A stretch of DNA of 7,487 bases. Source: Owenweeksia sp. TMED14 (GTDB lineage: Bacteria > Bacteroidota > Bacteroidia > Flavobacteriales > Schleiferiaceae). Shown here one piece after another: positions 1 through 7,278 of this stretch (its first letter is position 1; each line of letters starts with the position of its first letter). Both the position numbers and the translations under genes were made by a program. The notes under the pieces are model-generated. The model worked only from the letters and a program-made list of their open reading frames with translations. It did not search any database and was not told the origin of the DNA. The DNA lies in the NCBI GenBank assembly GCA_002167805.1, contig NHBT01000004.1, positions 15,949 to 23,435 on the forward strand, written 5' to 3'.

Positions 1-37
1 GATGATACTGAATTCATAGTGATATATAATTTGACCT

Positions 38-65
38 AAAGGTACAACGGGCCTTAACTACCTTT
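38..65. repeat. 7-bp inverted repeat overlapping the amidohydrolase promoter
   Basis: AAAGGTA at 38-44 is exactly complementary to TACCTTT at 59-65, with a 14-base spacer; a G-T pair (37/66) would extend it by one. The arm centres are 21 bp apart, about two helical turns, which suits a dimeric DNA-binding protein. The right arm coincides with the candidate -7 element TACCTTTG. If transcription starts near base 69 the repeat is not transcribed and would act as DNA, for example as an operator. If it starts further upstream it could form a weak hairpin. A 7-bp match in 70 bases can occur by chance, so function is inference. Confidence 0.35.
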
Positions 66-66
66 G
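59..66 (+). promoter_or_regulatory. Candidate -7 promoter element TACCTTTG for the amidohydrolase operon
   Basis: TACCTTTG matches the Bacteroidota primary sigma factor -7 consensus TAnnTTTG at every fixed base and ends only 4 nt before the ATG at 71. Transcription would then start at about base 69, giving a leader of about 2 nt. The usual -33 TTG is not at the preferred distance of roughly 17-23 bp: the nearest, inside TTTG at 30-33, leaves a 25-bp spacer. The -7 box is therefore strong and the -33 box weak. No Shine-Dalgarno sequence is visible. Confidence 0.5.
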
Positions 67-70
67 AGAT

Positions 71-1873
71 ATGAATAAAAGAATCAAGATATTTTTTTCA
101 CTATTTATTGTGAGTTTTTTAGAATGCTATTCTACGACGCATTCAATTCATTTTTCGGACTTTAAATTTTTAAGAGACCTCGATCAAAAAAATGAAATCA
201 ACATAACAGTTGATAGTCATTTAAATAATGTTGGCAAACAATTTCAGATAAATAATATTCATCCAAAAAAAATAGATGCCGTTTTAATGAATGGAAAAAT
301 TGCACAATATGAAAATGATTCTGTTTATTACATAAATGGGCACTTGATTATCAAAAATGGAAAAATAAAGGCGATAACGAAGAGTAAAATAAAAATTGAA
401 AAATTAATAAAGCATCGAAAAAAATTTGGTTTGATAGATGTTATGGATCTAAAAGGAGCATATGTTTATCCAGGCTTTATCGATGCTCATGCACACTTTC
501 TACATCAAGGCATTGCCTTGAACTCCATAAATCTCTTGGGTACAAAATCTTGGGAAGAATGCATTGAAAGAGTGAAACATTTTGTAAAAAAAAACCCAAA
601 TAAAAAAGTATATCGAGGACAAGGTTGGGATCAAAATGATTGGGAATTAACAGAATTCCCAAATAATTCAAACTTGGAAAGTATCACTGATAAACCGATA
701 ATTCTCAGTCGAATAGACGGCCATGCAATTTTAGCAAATTCAAAGGCGCTTAAAATATCAAAAATTGATATCAATACCGAAATAAGTGGCGGAGAAATAA
801 TTAAAAACAATGAGAATTTAACAGGTCTACTCATAGATAATGCTCAATCGCTTTTAACTATCCAAGAACCCAATAATCAAGAAAAATCAGAAGCTTTATT
901 AGCAGCTCAAGAAAAAGCGTTTCAATTTGGACTTACTGGTATTCATGATGCAGGACTACCGTCGAAAGATATAATGTTAATTGATACTCTTCAAAGAAGA
1001 CAAAAGTTAAAAATACCTTTGTATATAATGGTTAGCGAAAGCGAGGATGAATTAAACTACTGGCTTAATAATGGTCCTCTAAAAACAAAATTAATTGATG
1101 TCAGAAGTTTTAAATTTTATTCAGATGGGGCTTTAGGTAGCAGAGGTGCTTTAATGCGAAAACCATATTCTGACAGGGAAAATCATTTTGGAAGTGAAAT
1201 AAGAAGCTTTGATTACATGCTATCTGCTGCTGAACGAATAGCAAATAATGGGTGGCAAATGAATACTCACTGCATTGGAGACTCTGCAAACCGGAGAATG
1301 TTAAACATTTACCAACTTTTTATTGATAAACTAAAAAAAAATGATTTAAGATGGAGGATTGAGCACGCACAAGTAGTCCATCCAAAGGATAGGATTGCAT
1401 TCGGTCTTGGAATCATTCCCTCAGTTCAACCGTCTCACGCAACCAGTGATATGAATTGGGCAATAAATCGACTTGGTCCTGAAAGAATTTTATACGCCTA
1501 TTCTTATTTGACCTTAAGGGAAGTTAGTGGAGGAATTCTTCCTCTGGGTACTGATTTTCCAGTTGAATCCATGAATCCATTAAATACTTTTTATTCTGCG
1601 ATTTACAGAAAGTCAATGCATGATAAATCTCAACCAACATTTCAAATACAACAAGCATTATCTAGAGAGCAAGCACTAATTGGAATGACAAGAGATCCCG
1701 CTTTTGCTTCTTTTCAAGAAAATGAGGTCGGACAAATCAAAATCGGAATGTGGGCAAATTTTACCATCTTTACATCTGATATTTTAAAATGTCCTCAAGA
1801 CAGTATTTCAGAATTAAAAGTACTTCAGACCTGGGTACATGGTGAACTTGTTTATATGTTTAACAAAAAATAA
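71..1873 (+). CDS. Exported amidohydrolase, YtcJ/AepA-like (amidohydrolase family 3)
   Basis: 600-residue metal-dependent hydrolase of the amidohydrolase superfamily, YtcJ/AepA-like branch, whose natural substrates are mostly unknown. The N-terminus has basic residues and a hydrophobic run (about residues 5-17), so it is probably exported. Cys19 follows this run, but Glu sits before it, so a normal lipobox is not present. Residues 20-115 are rich in Lys, Asn and Ile and hold the start of the small beta domain (VLMNGKI, then LIIKNGKIKAI). Family motifs follow in order: metal-binding DAHAH (His140, His142), KFYSDGALGSRGAL with the presumed bridging Lys348, THCIGD (His400), RIEHAQVVHP (His432) and GTDFPVESMNP (Asp495). 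All expected metal ligands appear present, so it should be active. It is the first gene of a pair, 8 bp before the acyl-CoA synthetase. The family is confident; amide, ester or other substrate cannot be told. Confidence 0.88.
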   Translation: MNKRIKIFFSLFIVSFLECYSTTHSIHFSDFKFLRDLDQKNEINITVDSHLNNVGKQFQINNIHPKKIDAVLMNGKIAQYENDSVYYINGHLIIKNGKIKAITKSKIKIEKLIKHRKKFGLIDVMDLKGAYVYPGFIDAHAHFLHQGIALNSINLLGTKSWEECIERVKHFVKKNPNKKVYRGQGWDQNDWELTEFPNNSNLESITDKPIILSRIDGHAILANSKALKISKIDINTEISGGEIIKNNENLTGLLIDNAQSLLTIQEPNNQEKSEALLAAQEKAFQFGLTGIHDAGLPSKDIMLIDTLQRRQKLKIPLYIMVSESEDELNYWLNNGPLKTKLIDVRSFKFYSDGALGSRGALMRKPYSDRENHFGSEIRSFDYMLSAAERIANNGWQMNTHCIGDSANRRMLNIYQLFIDKLKKNDLRWRIEHAQVVHPKDRIAFGLGIIPSVQPSHATSDMNWAINRLGPERILYAYSYLTLREVSGGILPLGTDFPVESMNPLNTFYSAIYRKSMHDKSQPTFQIQQALSREQALIGMTRDPAFASFQENEVGQIKIGMWANFTIFTSDILKCPQDSISELKVLQTWVHGELVYMFNKK

Positions 1874-1881
1874 AGAATATT

Positions 1882-3654
1882 ATGGCCAACGAAGAACCAA
1901 AAAGATTATTTGATTTTGCATACTATGCATTGAGAAACCATCCAAGACCAGATGCTTTAAATACCAAAGTAAAAGGCGAATGGCATTCACTATCTACCCA
2001 AGAATATATAGATAAAGCAGAAAGCTTAGCTAGAGGTCTTATAGAATTAGGTGTTCAGCCCGGAGATAAAATTGCTATCATATCAACAAACAATAGAACG
2101 GAATGGAATATTTGTGATCAAGCAATACTTAGTGTCGGTGCTATTGATGTTCCAGTTTATCCCACAATCATGCCTGAAGATTACGAATTCATTTTCAATG
2201 ATGCAGAGGTGAAATATTGTTTTCTTAGTGATGAAGATTTATTTAAAAAGGTTGATGCTATAAAAGATAAAGTCCCTAGCCTGAAAAATATTTACTCTTT
2301 TGAACCCATAAAGGGGTGCGACTCATGGGACAATGTTATTATGAGTACCAAAGAAAAAAACCAGACAGAATTAGCAAGCCGTATGAAAGTTGTGAAGCCT
2401 GAAGAGTTAGCAACATTGATTTATACTTCAGGAACTACGGGAACTCCAAAAGGGGTTATGCTAAGTCATAATAATATTACTCAAAATGCCCTTGCGGCTT
2501 CTGAAAGACTTCCTGTGGACCCAGATGCTAAAGGCTTGAGTTTTTTACCCCTATGCCATAGCTATGAGAGAGTATTGGTTTATGTATACATGAAGACTGG
2601 AGTCGGAACATATTATGCTGAAAGTCTCGAGACAATCGGGGATAATTTAAGAGAGGTTCATCCTGAAGTATTTTCTGCAGTTCCTAGATTACTAGAAAAG
2701 GTTTTTGATCGGATAATGAATAAAGGGAAGGGGCTGACAGGAGTGAAAAAAATTCTTTTTTTCTGGGCTGTAGGACTTGCTGAAAAATATGAACATGAGG
2801 GTAAATCTAGCCTTTACTATTTTCAGCTAAAACTGGCCCGAAAAATAATTTTTTCGAAGTGGAAAGAAGCTCTAGGTGGAAAAGTTTTAGCAATCGCATC
2901 AGGAGCGGCTGCACTTAATCCAAAACTTGCTAAAATTTTTGCAGGAGCAGGAGTAAATATTCAAGAAGGGTATGGCTTAACTGAAACCTCTCCAGTTCTT
3001 AGCGTTAATCTTCCTACAGGTCACGGGCATGTTCTGGGGACAGTAGGAACACCTTTAACGGGAGTAGAATTGAAATTAGATACTGATGGTGAAATCTTAG
3101 CAAAGGGTCCAAATGTTATGATGGGCTATTATGGTCGTCCAGATCTAACCGCTGAGGTTATGACTGAAGACGGTTGGTTTAGAACTGGGGACATTGGAGA
3201 AATTCTAGATGGGGGCTATCTCAGAATAACTGATAGAAAAAAAGAAATATTTAAAACATCCGGAGGCAAATATATCGCACCCCAAAACATGGAAAATGTA
3301 TTTAAAGAATCTCCATTCATAGAGCAATGTATGGTTGCAGGAGAAAATGAAAAGTTCCCGGTACTTCTTGTCCAAGCGAACTTTGAGTTTCTCAAAAATT
3401 GGTGTAAAATAAAAAATATAGATTACACAACTGATGAAAAAATTATTCAAAATCAGATGGTCATCGATAGGATTCAAAAAGAAATTGATTTGAAAAACGA
3501 AAGCTTCGCAAAATGGGAACAGGTTAAGAAGACTTACTTATCTCCAGACCTATGGACAATACCAGCAGGCCATTTAACGCCAACAATGAAACTTCGCCGC
3601 AAACCCATTTTGTCAATGTATTCAGAAGGCTATGAATCTCTATTTAAAAACTAA
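1882..3654 (+). CDS. Long-chain acyl-CoA synthetase (AMP-forming), FadD-like
   Basis: 590-residue member of the ANL adenylating superfamily. It should convert a fatty acid, ATP and CoA to acyl-CoA, AMP and pyrophosphate in the cytosol or at the inner membrane, feeding beta-oxidation or lipid synthesis. Motifs are complete: the phosphate-binding loop YTSGTTGTPKG (181-191), GYGLTETSP (363-371), GWFRTGD (431-437) with the ribose-binding Asp, the hinge LRITDRKKEIFKTSGGK (447-463), and LTPTMKLRRK near the C-terminus (565-574), whose Lys570 is the likely adenylation lysine. Length and the C-terminal motif fit bacterial long-chain synthetases better than acetyl-CoA synthetases. The ATG lies 8 bp after the amidohydrolase stop with no TAnnTTTG close by, so co-transcription is likely. 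Its stop overlaps that of the opposing rRNA modification gene. Chain-length preference cannot be read from the sequence. Confidence 0.93.
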   Translation: MANEEPKRLFDFAYYALRNHPRPDALNTKVKGEWHSLSTQEYIDKAESLARGLIELGVQPGDKIAIISTNNRTEWNICDQAILSVGAIDVPVYPTIMPEDYEFIFNDAEVKYCFLSDEDLFKKVDAIKDKVPSLKNIYSFEPIKGCDSWDNVIMSTKEKNQTELASRMKVVKPEELATLIYTSGTTGTPKGVMLSHNNITQNALAASERLPVDPDAKGLSFLPLCHSYERVLVYVYMKTGVGTYYAESLETIGDNLREVHPEVFSAVPRLLEKVFDRIMNKGKGLTGVKKILFFWAVGLAEKYEHEGKSSLYYFQLKLARKIIFSKWKEALGGKVLAIASGAAALNPKLAKIFAGAGVNIQEGYGLTETSPVLSVNLPTGHGHVLGTVGTPLTGVELKLDTDGEILAKGPNVMMGYYGRPDLTAEVMTEDGWFRTGDIGEILDGGYLRITDRKKEIFKTSGGKYIAPQNMENVFKESPFIEQCMVAGENEKFPVLLVQANFEFLKNWCKIKNIDYTTDEKIIQNQMVIDRIQKEIDLKNESFAKWEQVKKTYLSPDLWTIPAGHLTPTMKLRRKPILSMYSEGYESLFKN

Positions 3655-4679
3655 TTATTTTTAGTATAATCTCGAAATCGTTCTAATACTTGCTGAATAT
3701 CCTGAGGATTAGAAATTTCAAAATTTATATTTTTTAAGGTTTTTGGATGTATAAATCCCAATAGCCGGGCATTTAGAGCTTGTCGAGGACAAATACCAAG
3801 ACAATTTTCGATAAAACTTTTAAATTTGGGATAACCTTGAATATTCGGTATTTGATCCCCTCCATATGTTTGATCGCCGAATAAAGAATGGCCAATAGAT
3901 TGAAAGTGAACTCTTATTTGATGGGTTCTTCCTGTCTCTAATCTGCATGAAACAAATGTTGCAAAACCAAATCGTTCTATTACTTTATAATGAGTAATCG
4001 CTTCTTTTCCATGGTTCCCATCAGGGAAAACAGCCATAATTTTTCTATCTCTTAAGCTTCTACCTACGTGTCCAATGATAGTTCCATGCTCTCGATCCAA
4101 ATTGCCCCAAACAATCGCATGGTATTCTCTATCAGTAGAATGTTCAGCAAATTGATTGGCGAGGAAAGCCAATGCATATTCATTTCTAGCAACGACAAGA
4201 ATTCCAGTGGTGTCCTTGTCAATTCGATGAACTAGGCCCGGACGTTCAATATCTCCCACTTCGGGCAAGGATTGAAATTCGTACAATAAACCATTAACTA
4301 AAGTGCCTGAATAATGACCATAAGAGGGATGAACCACCATTCCAGCTCTCTTATTCACTACAGCTATATCACTGTCAGAATAAAGAATATCTAGGTTTAA
4401 GTTTTCAGGTAGTAATTCTTTTACTCTGGGCGGGTAGGCTAAAACCAATGCAACATTGTCTCCCGGACGAACTCGGTAATTACTTTTTACAGATTTCCCA
4501 TTCACTCTTATTGCACCAGCCTCAGCTGCTTTTTGAATTCGTGTACGAGAAGTTTGACGCATTAGGTTGATCAAAAACTTGTCTACCCTTAGAAGTTGCT
4601 GACCTTGATCAGCAGTAAAATTGAAATGCTCATAAAGCTCTTCATAATCTCTTTTTTCATCAAAATTATCTTTAGTCAT
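3651..4679 (-). CDS. RluA/RluD-family 23S rRNA pseudouridine synthase
   Basis: 342-residue RluA-family enzyme that isomerises uridine to pseudouridine. The layout (N-terminal S4 RNA-binding domain plus catalytic domain) is that of RluD, which modifies helix 69 of 23S rRNA in E. coli. The S4 domain covers about residues 27-78 (LLRVDKFL, then IRVNGKSV). The catalytic motif HRIDKDTTG is at 151-159, with Asp154 the expected nucleophile. Downstream, LETGRTHQIRVHF (about 248-260) and LFGDQTYGG (266-274) are also typical. I start at the ATG ending at 4679; an in-frame TTG three codons upstream (4688) is possible but less likely. The ATG overlaps the stop of the T9SS gene by 8 bp (ATGACTAA), which suggests translational coupling. 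It is the last gene of the minus-strand operon. The exact target uridines are not certain from homology alone, so no symbol is given. Confidence 0.93.
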   Translation of the reverse strand: MTKDNFDEKRDYEELYEHFNFTADQGQQLLRVDKFLINLMRQTSRTRIQKAAEAGAIRVNGKSVKSNYRVRPGDNVALVLAYPPRVKELLPENLNLDILYSDSDIAVVNKRAGMVVHPSYGHYSGTLVNGLLYEFQSLPEVGDIERPGLVHRIDKDTTGILVVARNEYALAFLANQFAEHSTDREYHAIVWGNLDREHGTIIGHVGRSLRDRKIMAVFPDGNHGKEAITHYKVIERFGFATFVSCRLETGRTHQIRVHFQSIGHSLFGDQTYGGDQIPNIQGYPKFKSFIENCLGICPRQALNARLLGFIHPKTLKNINFEISNPQDIQQVLERFRDYTKNN

Positions 4680-6456
4680 TTGATACAATCAAGCTAATTC
4701 TAGATCCATTATTACTTATCAAATAATAAATACCACTTGGCCATAAACGAGTACTTTGATGAACCTCTCCTTCATGATCTGCTGAAAAAACATCTGTTAG
4801 TTTTCCTAAACTCGAATAGGCATAGAATTTCTCAAATTGAACACATCCCTTGATTTTAAACTCAAATTTAACAGGATTTGGGGATAACAGAATTTGCGAA
4901 AATCCTAACCTTTCCTGATCGGATAAATCTCCAGGGGCATTCCTCAAAATCGGCCGAATTAAAAGAGTCCCCGGAAGTAACGATGGGAACCATCCATTTT
5001 CATCTCCATATGCTTTTTCTACATTTTTACTTAAATCTAATCCAACAGTAATTGCAGGTCCTGTAGTTTGCTGAATCCCAATGTATGCATTTTTTGGGGC
5101 ATAGATTCCTGTCGTATCCAGCATGAAATGACGAAAAGGAGACTTTGTAAATGGTAAAACCGGAGAATAATCAGTTTTTGATATATATACTTGGTCGCCT
5201 GGAAGTCCAAGGCTGTCTATTTCCCATATTCCAATTTTAAAATTCATGTTTGACCAATCGTAGCCCGCCGCCGCAAAAGAAATATCAAACCCCACAATCG
5301 TATCAGCAATCATGAAATCAAACTTTTGAGCATATTTTGGCTTGACACCCTGAGTAACTCCATATGATCGTTCCGCAGATCCGTCATCAAGCCCATATCT
5401 AGAATCGAAATTTTGAACAATTTTTAATGTGTCATTAAAGCGCTCACCGACATTTTCTCCATCAAACCATCCCTGAAAGTGCCATTTTGTTGGACCCAAC
5501 ATACTTATACCAGGTTTTGTTATTGAAAATTGATATGGAGTACTGATATTATGATCAAGATTAGTAACTACTGGAACATTATTTCGAGAAGCTATAAGGT
5601 TGGAATTATCGTCATGCCATAAATACTTACCAAGGTTCAATTGCCACCCACCTATTGGAGGCGAGCCATTTCTCCTGTATGCCACAGGTAAGCTATCTCT
5701 TTCAAGAATTAACGAATTATAATGCCACCAAGGCACCTCACTGTAAATTCGGGTTAGCGCTCCGGGTTTTCTACTCCAAGTCGGGTCAAAAAGAAGAGTG
5801 TCTGCTAAATTCCGGTTGGCTCCCAATTCTAAATAATCCAATAAAAAATGATCAAACATTCCTCCTGGAGAACCGTAGCGAGAAAATTTAAAACGAACAC
5901 CATTTAAACCTTCTAAACTCGATGGAAATATAACAGATTTAGCTATCCATTTTTCTTGATTACCCCCACCTTCATATGACTCACCATGAATCCATGACGA
6001 ATCAGTTGGGTTCCAAAAATGAATAATTAAAGAGTCTTGAGATTCCGTTGGGTCTCCCCAACCTCCATTCTGAAGATAAAATGATAAAACAATATTAGTT
6101 AAACCTTGAAAATTAAAATATGGTGATATCAAGACATCTGTAATTGAGTCATTCACTATTACTCCAGGATTATAAGCCTGTCCGTCTGAAGATATACCAT
6201 CAAATACAGCAGAGCCTGTAGACAATGGATCTTTCGACCAATTATGTGCCTGAACAACACCCATTGATATCCATTCGTGACGTAAACCATTATTGAAACC
6301 ATCAATAAATGGTAATCCCAAGGTGTCCGATGATTTAAATAGGTTTTGAGGACTTCTTTCATTACTGAAAGTCATTATCCCCATGTTTTCCATTGGGAAC
6401 TGAGCTTTAAGACTCGAAGCTATGATAAAAACGAAAAAAAAATTTAAAAACCTCAT
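4672..6456 (-). CDS. Secreted beta-sandwich protein with T9SS type A C-terminal sorting domain
   Basis: Extracellular or surface protein of unknown function, 594 residues. The chosen start, ATG at 6456, is followed at once by a clean signal peptide (MRFLNFFFVFIIASSLKA, cleavage near residue 18). An in-frame ATG at 6483 would add nine residues and overlap the upstream gene by 23 bp, whereas 6456 leaves a 4-bp gap. Residues about 45-211 look like a jelly-roll module of a kind often seen in Bacteroidota secreted proteins (LPFIDGFNN, AVFDG, IVLSFYLQNGGWGD, then GMFDHFLLDYLEL). A second beta module begins at DDGSAERSYG (357-366) and runs to about 505. The last 75 residues are the type IX sorting tail: LSPNPV (524-529), AYSSLGKL, then WPSGIYYLI. 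No catalytic motif is recognisable. It sits between PASTA and RluD genes in one apparent operon. T9SS sorting is confident; adhesin, structural or sensor roles are guesses. Confidence 0.85.
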   Translation of the reverse strand: MRFLNFFFVFIIASSLKAQFPMENMGIMTFSNERSPQNLFKSSDTLGLPFIDGFNNGLRHEWISMGVVQAHNWSKDPLSTGSAVFDGISSDGQAYNPGVIVNDSITDVLISPYFNFQGLTNIVLSFYLQNGGWGDPTESQDSLIIHFWNPTDSSWIHGESYEGGGNQEKWIAKSVIFPSSLEGLNGVRFKFSRYGSPGGMFDHFLLDYLELGANRNLADTLLFDPTWSRKPGALTRIYSEVPWWHYNSLILERDSLPVAYRRNGSPPIGGWQLNLGKYLWHDDNSNLIASRNNVPVVTNLDHNISTPYQFSITKPGISMLGPTKWHFQGWFDGENVGERFNDTLKIVQNFDSRYGLDDGSAERSYGVTQGVKPKYAQKFDFMIADTIVGFDISFAAAGYDWSNMNFKIGIWEIDSLGLPGDQVYISKTDYSPVLPFTKSPFRHFMLDTTGIYAPKNAYIGIQQTTGPAITVGLDLSKNVEKAYGDENGWFPSLLPGTLLIRPILRNAPGDLSDQERLGFSQILLSPNPVKFEFKIKGCVQFEKFYAYSSLGKLTDVFSADHEGEVHQSTRLWPSGIYYLISNNGSRISLIVSND

Positions 6457-6460
6457 TGGA

Positions 6461-7228
6461 TTAATTTTGAGAATTGTTTTCAAGCCACACTCTCACTATA
6501 GCTCCTGAATGTAATGACAATATACCTTCTGAACCAATGGGATTCTGGTCAATTATAATGTTATTCGAATCTAAATAATTTCCTTTTACTACCTGAATTT
6601 GCAAATCACTTTTTTCAATAATGTTTACGGCATCTTTCAAACTCATAAAAAGAAAATTAGGTACTGCTTGAGTTGGAGGGCCAGATATTTCACCCACGAT
6701 AAAATCTATACTCGTTCCTTTTCTTATTAGATCTCCAGCATTCAAAAGTTCACCATTAGTCATTACACCAAGAACAATCCCCTCCGCTAAATCTGGTTTA
6801 TACATTATTTTACCCAACCTTAACCCCCTACTCTTTATATCAATAACTGCTCGTTTAAGTGTTCGTTCAATTAGTTTAGGTAAATAAATATTCTCTGCTC
6901 TGTGACGATTTACAGTTAATTGAATCTTACGTCCAGCCTTTGCCAAAGAGCCTGAAGATGGATATTGTTGGACAACCGTTCCAGGTTCAAAATTTTCAAA
7001 ATATGCGCTGGAGTCCATAACCTCTGCTAGTAAATCTAATTCTTCAAGATTAATCTTAGCCTCTGAAAATGATATATTTTGAACATCAGGAACTGTTATT
7101 ATTTCTCCATGCCCTGTAAGTATTTTCAAAAACCAATTCATGGGAATTATTAAAATACCCAAGAATATTATGGCTGCAAGAATATTAAACCAAAATTTTC
7201 GGCTTTTTAAAAACAAAATAAACTTCAT
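6461..7228 (-). CDS. Membrane-anchored protein with three PASTA domains
   Basis: 255-residue protein with a short basic N-terminus, one transmembrane helix (about residues 13-36) and a periplasmic part made of three PASTA repeats, at about 42-108 (begins ITVPDVQNISFSEA), 112-180 (IYLPKLIERTLKRA) and 186-250 (QAVPNFLFMSLKDA). Each shows the usual pattern of a VP/LP opening, a helix with LKDA-like residues, and a late glycine before a beta strand. In PASTA kinases and penicillin-binding proteins these domains bind peptidoglycan fragments or beta-lactams. Here there is no kinase or transpeptidase domain, so the protein is probably a wall-binding or scaffolding factor; that role is inference. It heads the minus-strand operon, lies 4 bp before the T9SS gene, and diverges from D-Ala-D-Ala ligase across 50 bp, supporting a cell-envelope link. 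The ATG at 7228 lies 7 nt after a perfect -7 box. Confidence 0.9.
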   Translation of the reverse strand: MKFILFLKSRKFWFNILAAIIFLGILIIPMNWFLKILTGHGEIITVPDVQNISFSEAKINLEELDLLAEVMDSSAYFENFEPGTVVQQYPSSGSLAKAGRKIQLTVNRHRAENIYLPKLIERTLKRAVIDIKSRGLRLGKIMYKPDLAEGIVLGVMTNGELLNAGDLIRKGTSIDFIVGEISGPPTQAVPNFLFMSLKDAVNIIEKSDLQIQVVKGNYLDSNNIIIDQNPIGSEGILSLHSGAIVRVWLENNSQN

Positions 7229-7235
7229 GATAGTA

Positions 7236-7266
7236 CAAAAATAACAATAGGGTTGTCGCCTTCAAC
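7236..7266 (-). promoter_or_regulatory. Promoter of the PASTA-T9SS-RluD operon (-33 GTTG, -7 TATTTTTG)
   Basis: Read on the minus strand, GTTG (plus-strand CAAC, 7263-7266) is followed after exactly 19 bp by TATTTTTG (plus-strand CAAAAATA, 7236-7243). This matches the Bacteroidota arrangement TTG-N17-23-TAnnTTTG in both elements and spacing. Transcription should begin near 7233-7230, only a few bases before the ATG ending at 7228, so the leader would be about 2-5 nt. It is the best promoter in the window. Confidence 0.7.
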
Positions 7267-7272
7267 TATATT
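7246..7272. repeat. Imperfect inverted repeat between the divergent promoters
   Basis: AATAGGGTTG (7246-7255) pairs at 8 of 10 positions with CAACTATATT (7263-7272) across a 7-base spacer centred at 7259. It spans the PASTA promoter spacer and its -33 box and most of the ddl -7 box, so a protein bound here could affect both directions. Part of the symmetry may come simply from the promoter elements, so the operator role is tentative. Confidence 0.22.
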
Positions 7273-7274
7273 TG
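7267..7274 (+). promoter_or_regulatory. Candidate -7 promoter element TATATTTG for D-Ala-D-Ala ligase
   Basis: TATATTTG fits TAnnTTTG at every fixed base and ends 4 nt before the ddl ATG, the same distance as in the amidohydrolase promoter, so the mRNA would be almost leaderless. No TTG lies at the preferred -33 distance; the nearest, 7253-7255, leaves only 11 bp. Activity may need an activator or the match may be partly fortuitous. The element directly abuts the -33 box of the opposing PASTA promoter. Confidence 0.45.
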
Positions 7275-7278
7275 ACAG

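Noticed and set aside
477..834. Two small minus-strand open frames (477-671 and 631-834)
   Set aside because: Both lie fully inside the conserved amidohydrolase barrel on the opposite strand; their translations show no domain-like pattern and no promoter or spacing supports them.
3205..3477. 90-codon minus-strand frame inside the acyl-CoA synthetase
   Set aside because: It is antisense to the conserved hinge and C-terminal domain; the Phe/Tyr/Cys-rich translation is what antisense of a Lys/Glu-rich region gives.
3646..3662. AAAAA-N7-TTTTT possible bidirectional terminator at the convergent junction
   Set aside because: A 5-bp stem made only of A-T pairs is too weak for an intrinsic terminator, and such matches are expected in AT-rich DNA.
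4680..4688. TTG start of the pseudouridine synthase, three codons upstream
   Set aside because: The ATG at 4679 gives a common 8-bp start/stop overlap and loses no conserved residues; TTG is a rarer start.
5655..5891. 78-codon plus-strand frame inside the T9SS protein gene
   Set aside because: Antisense to a continuous signal-peptide-to-sorting-tail gene, with no recognisable protein features.
6159..6362. 67-codon minus-strand frame in the T9SS gene
   Set aside because: It is an alternative frame of the N-terminal jelly-roll region, whose real frame carries typical motifs.
6457..6483. Upstream ATG (6483) for the T9SS protein
   Set aside because: It would place nine extra residues with an unneeded Lys/Asn/Pro stretch before a complete signal peptide and overlap the PASTA gene by 23 bp; the ATG at 6456 fits better, though 6483 cannot be excluded.
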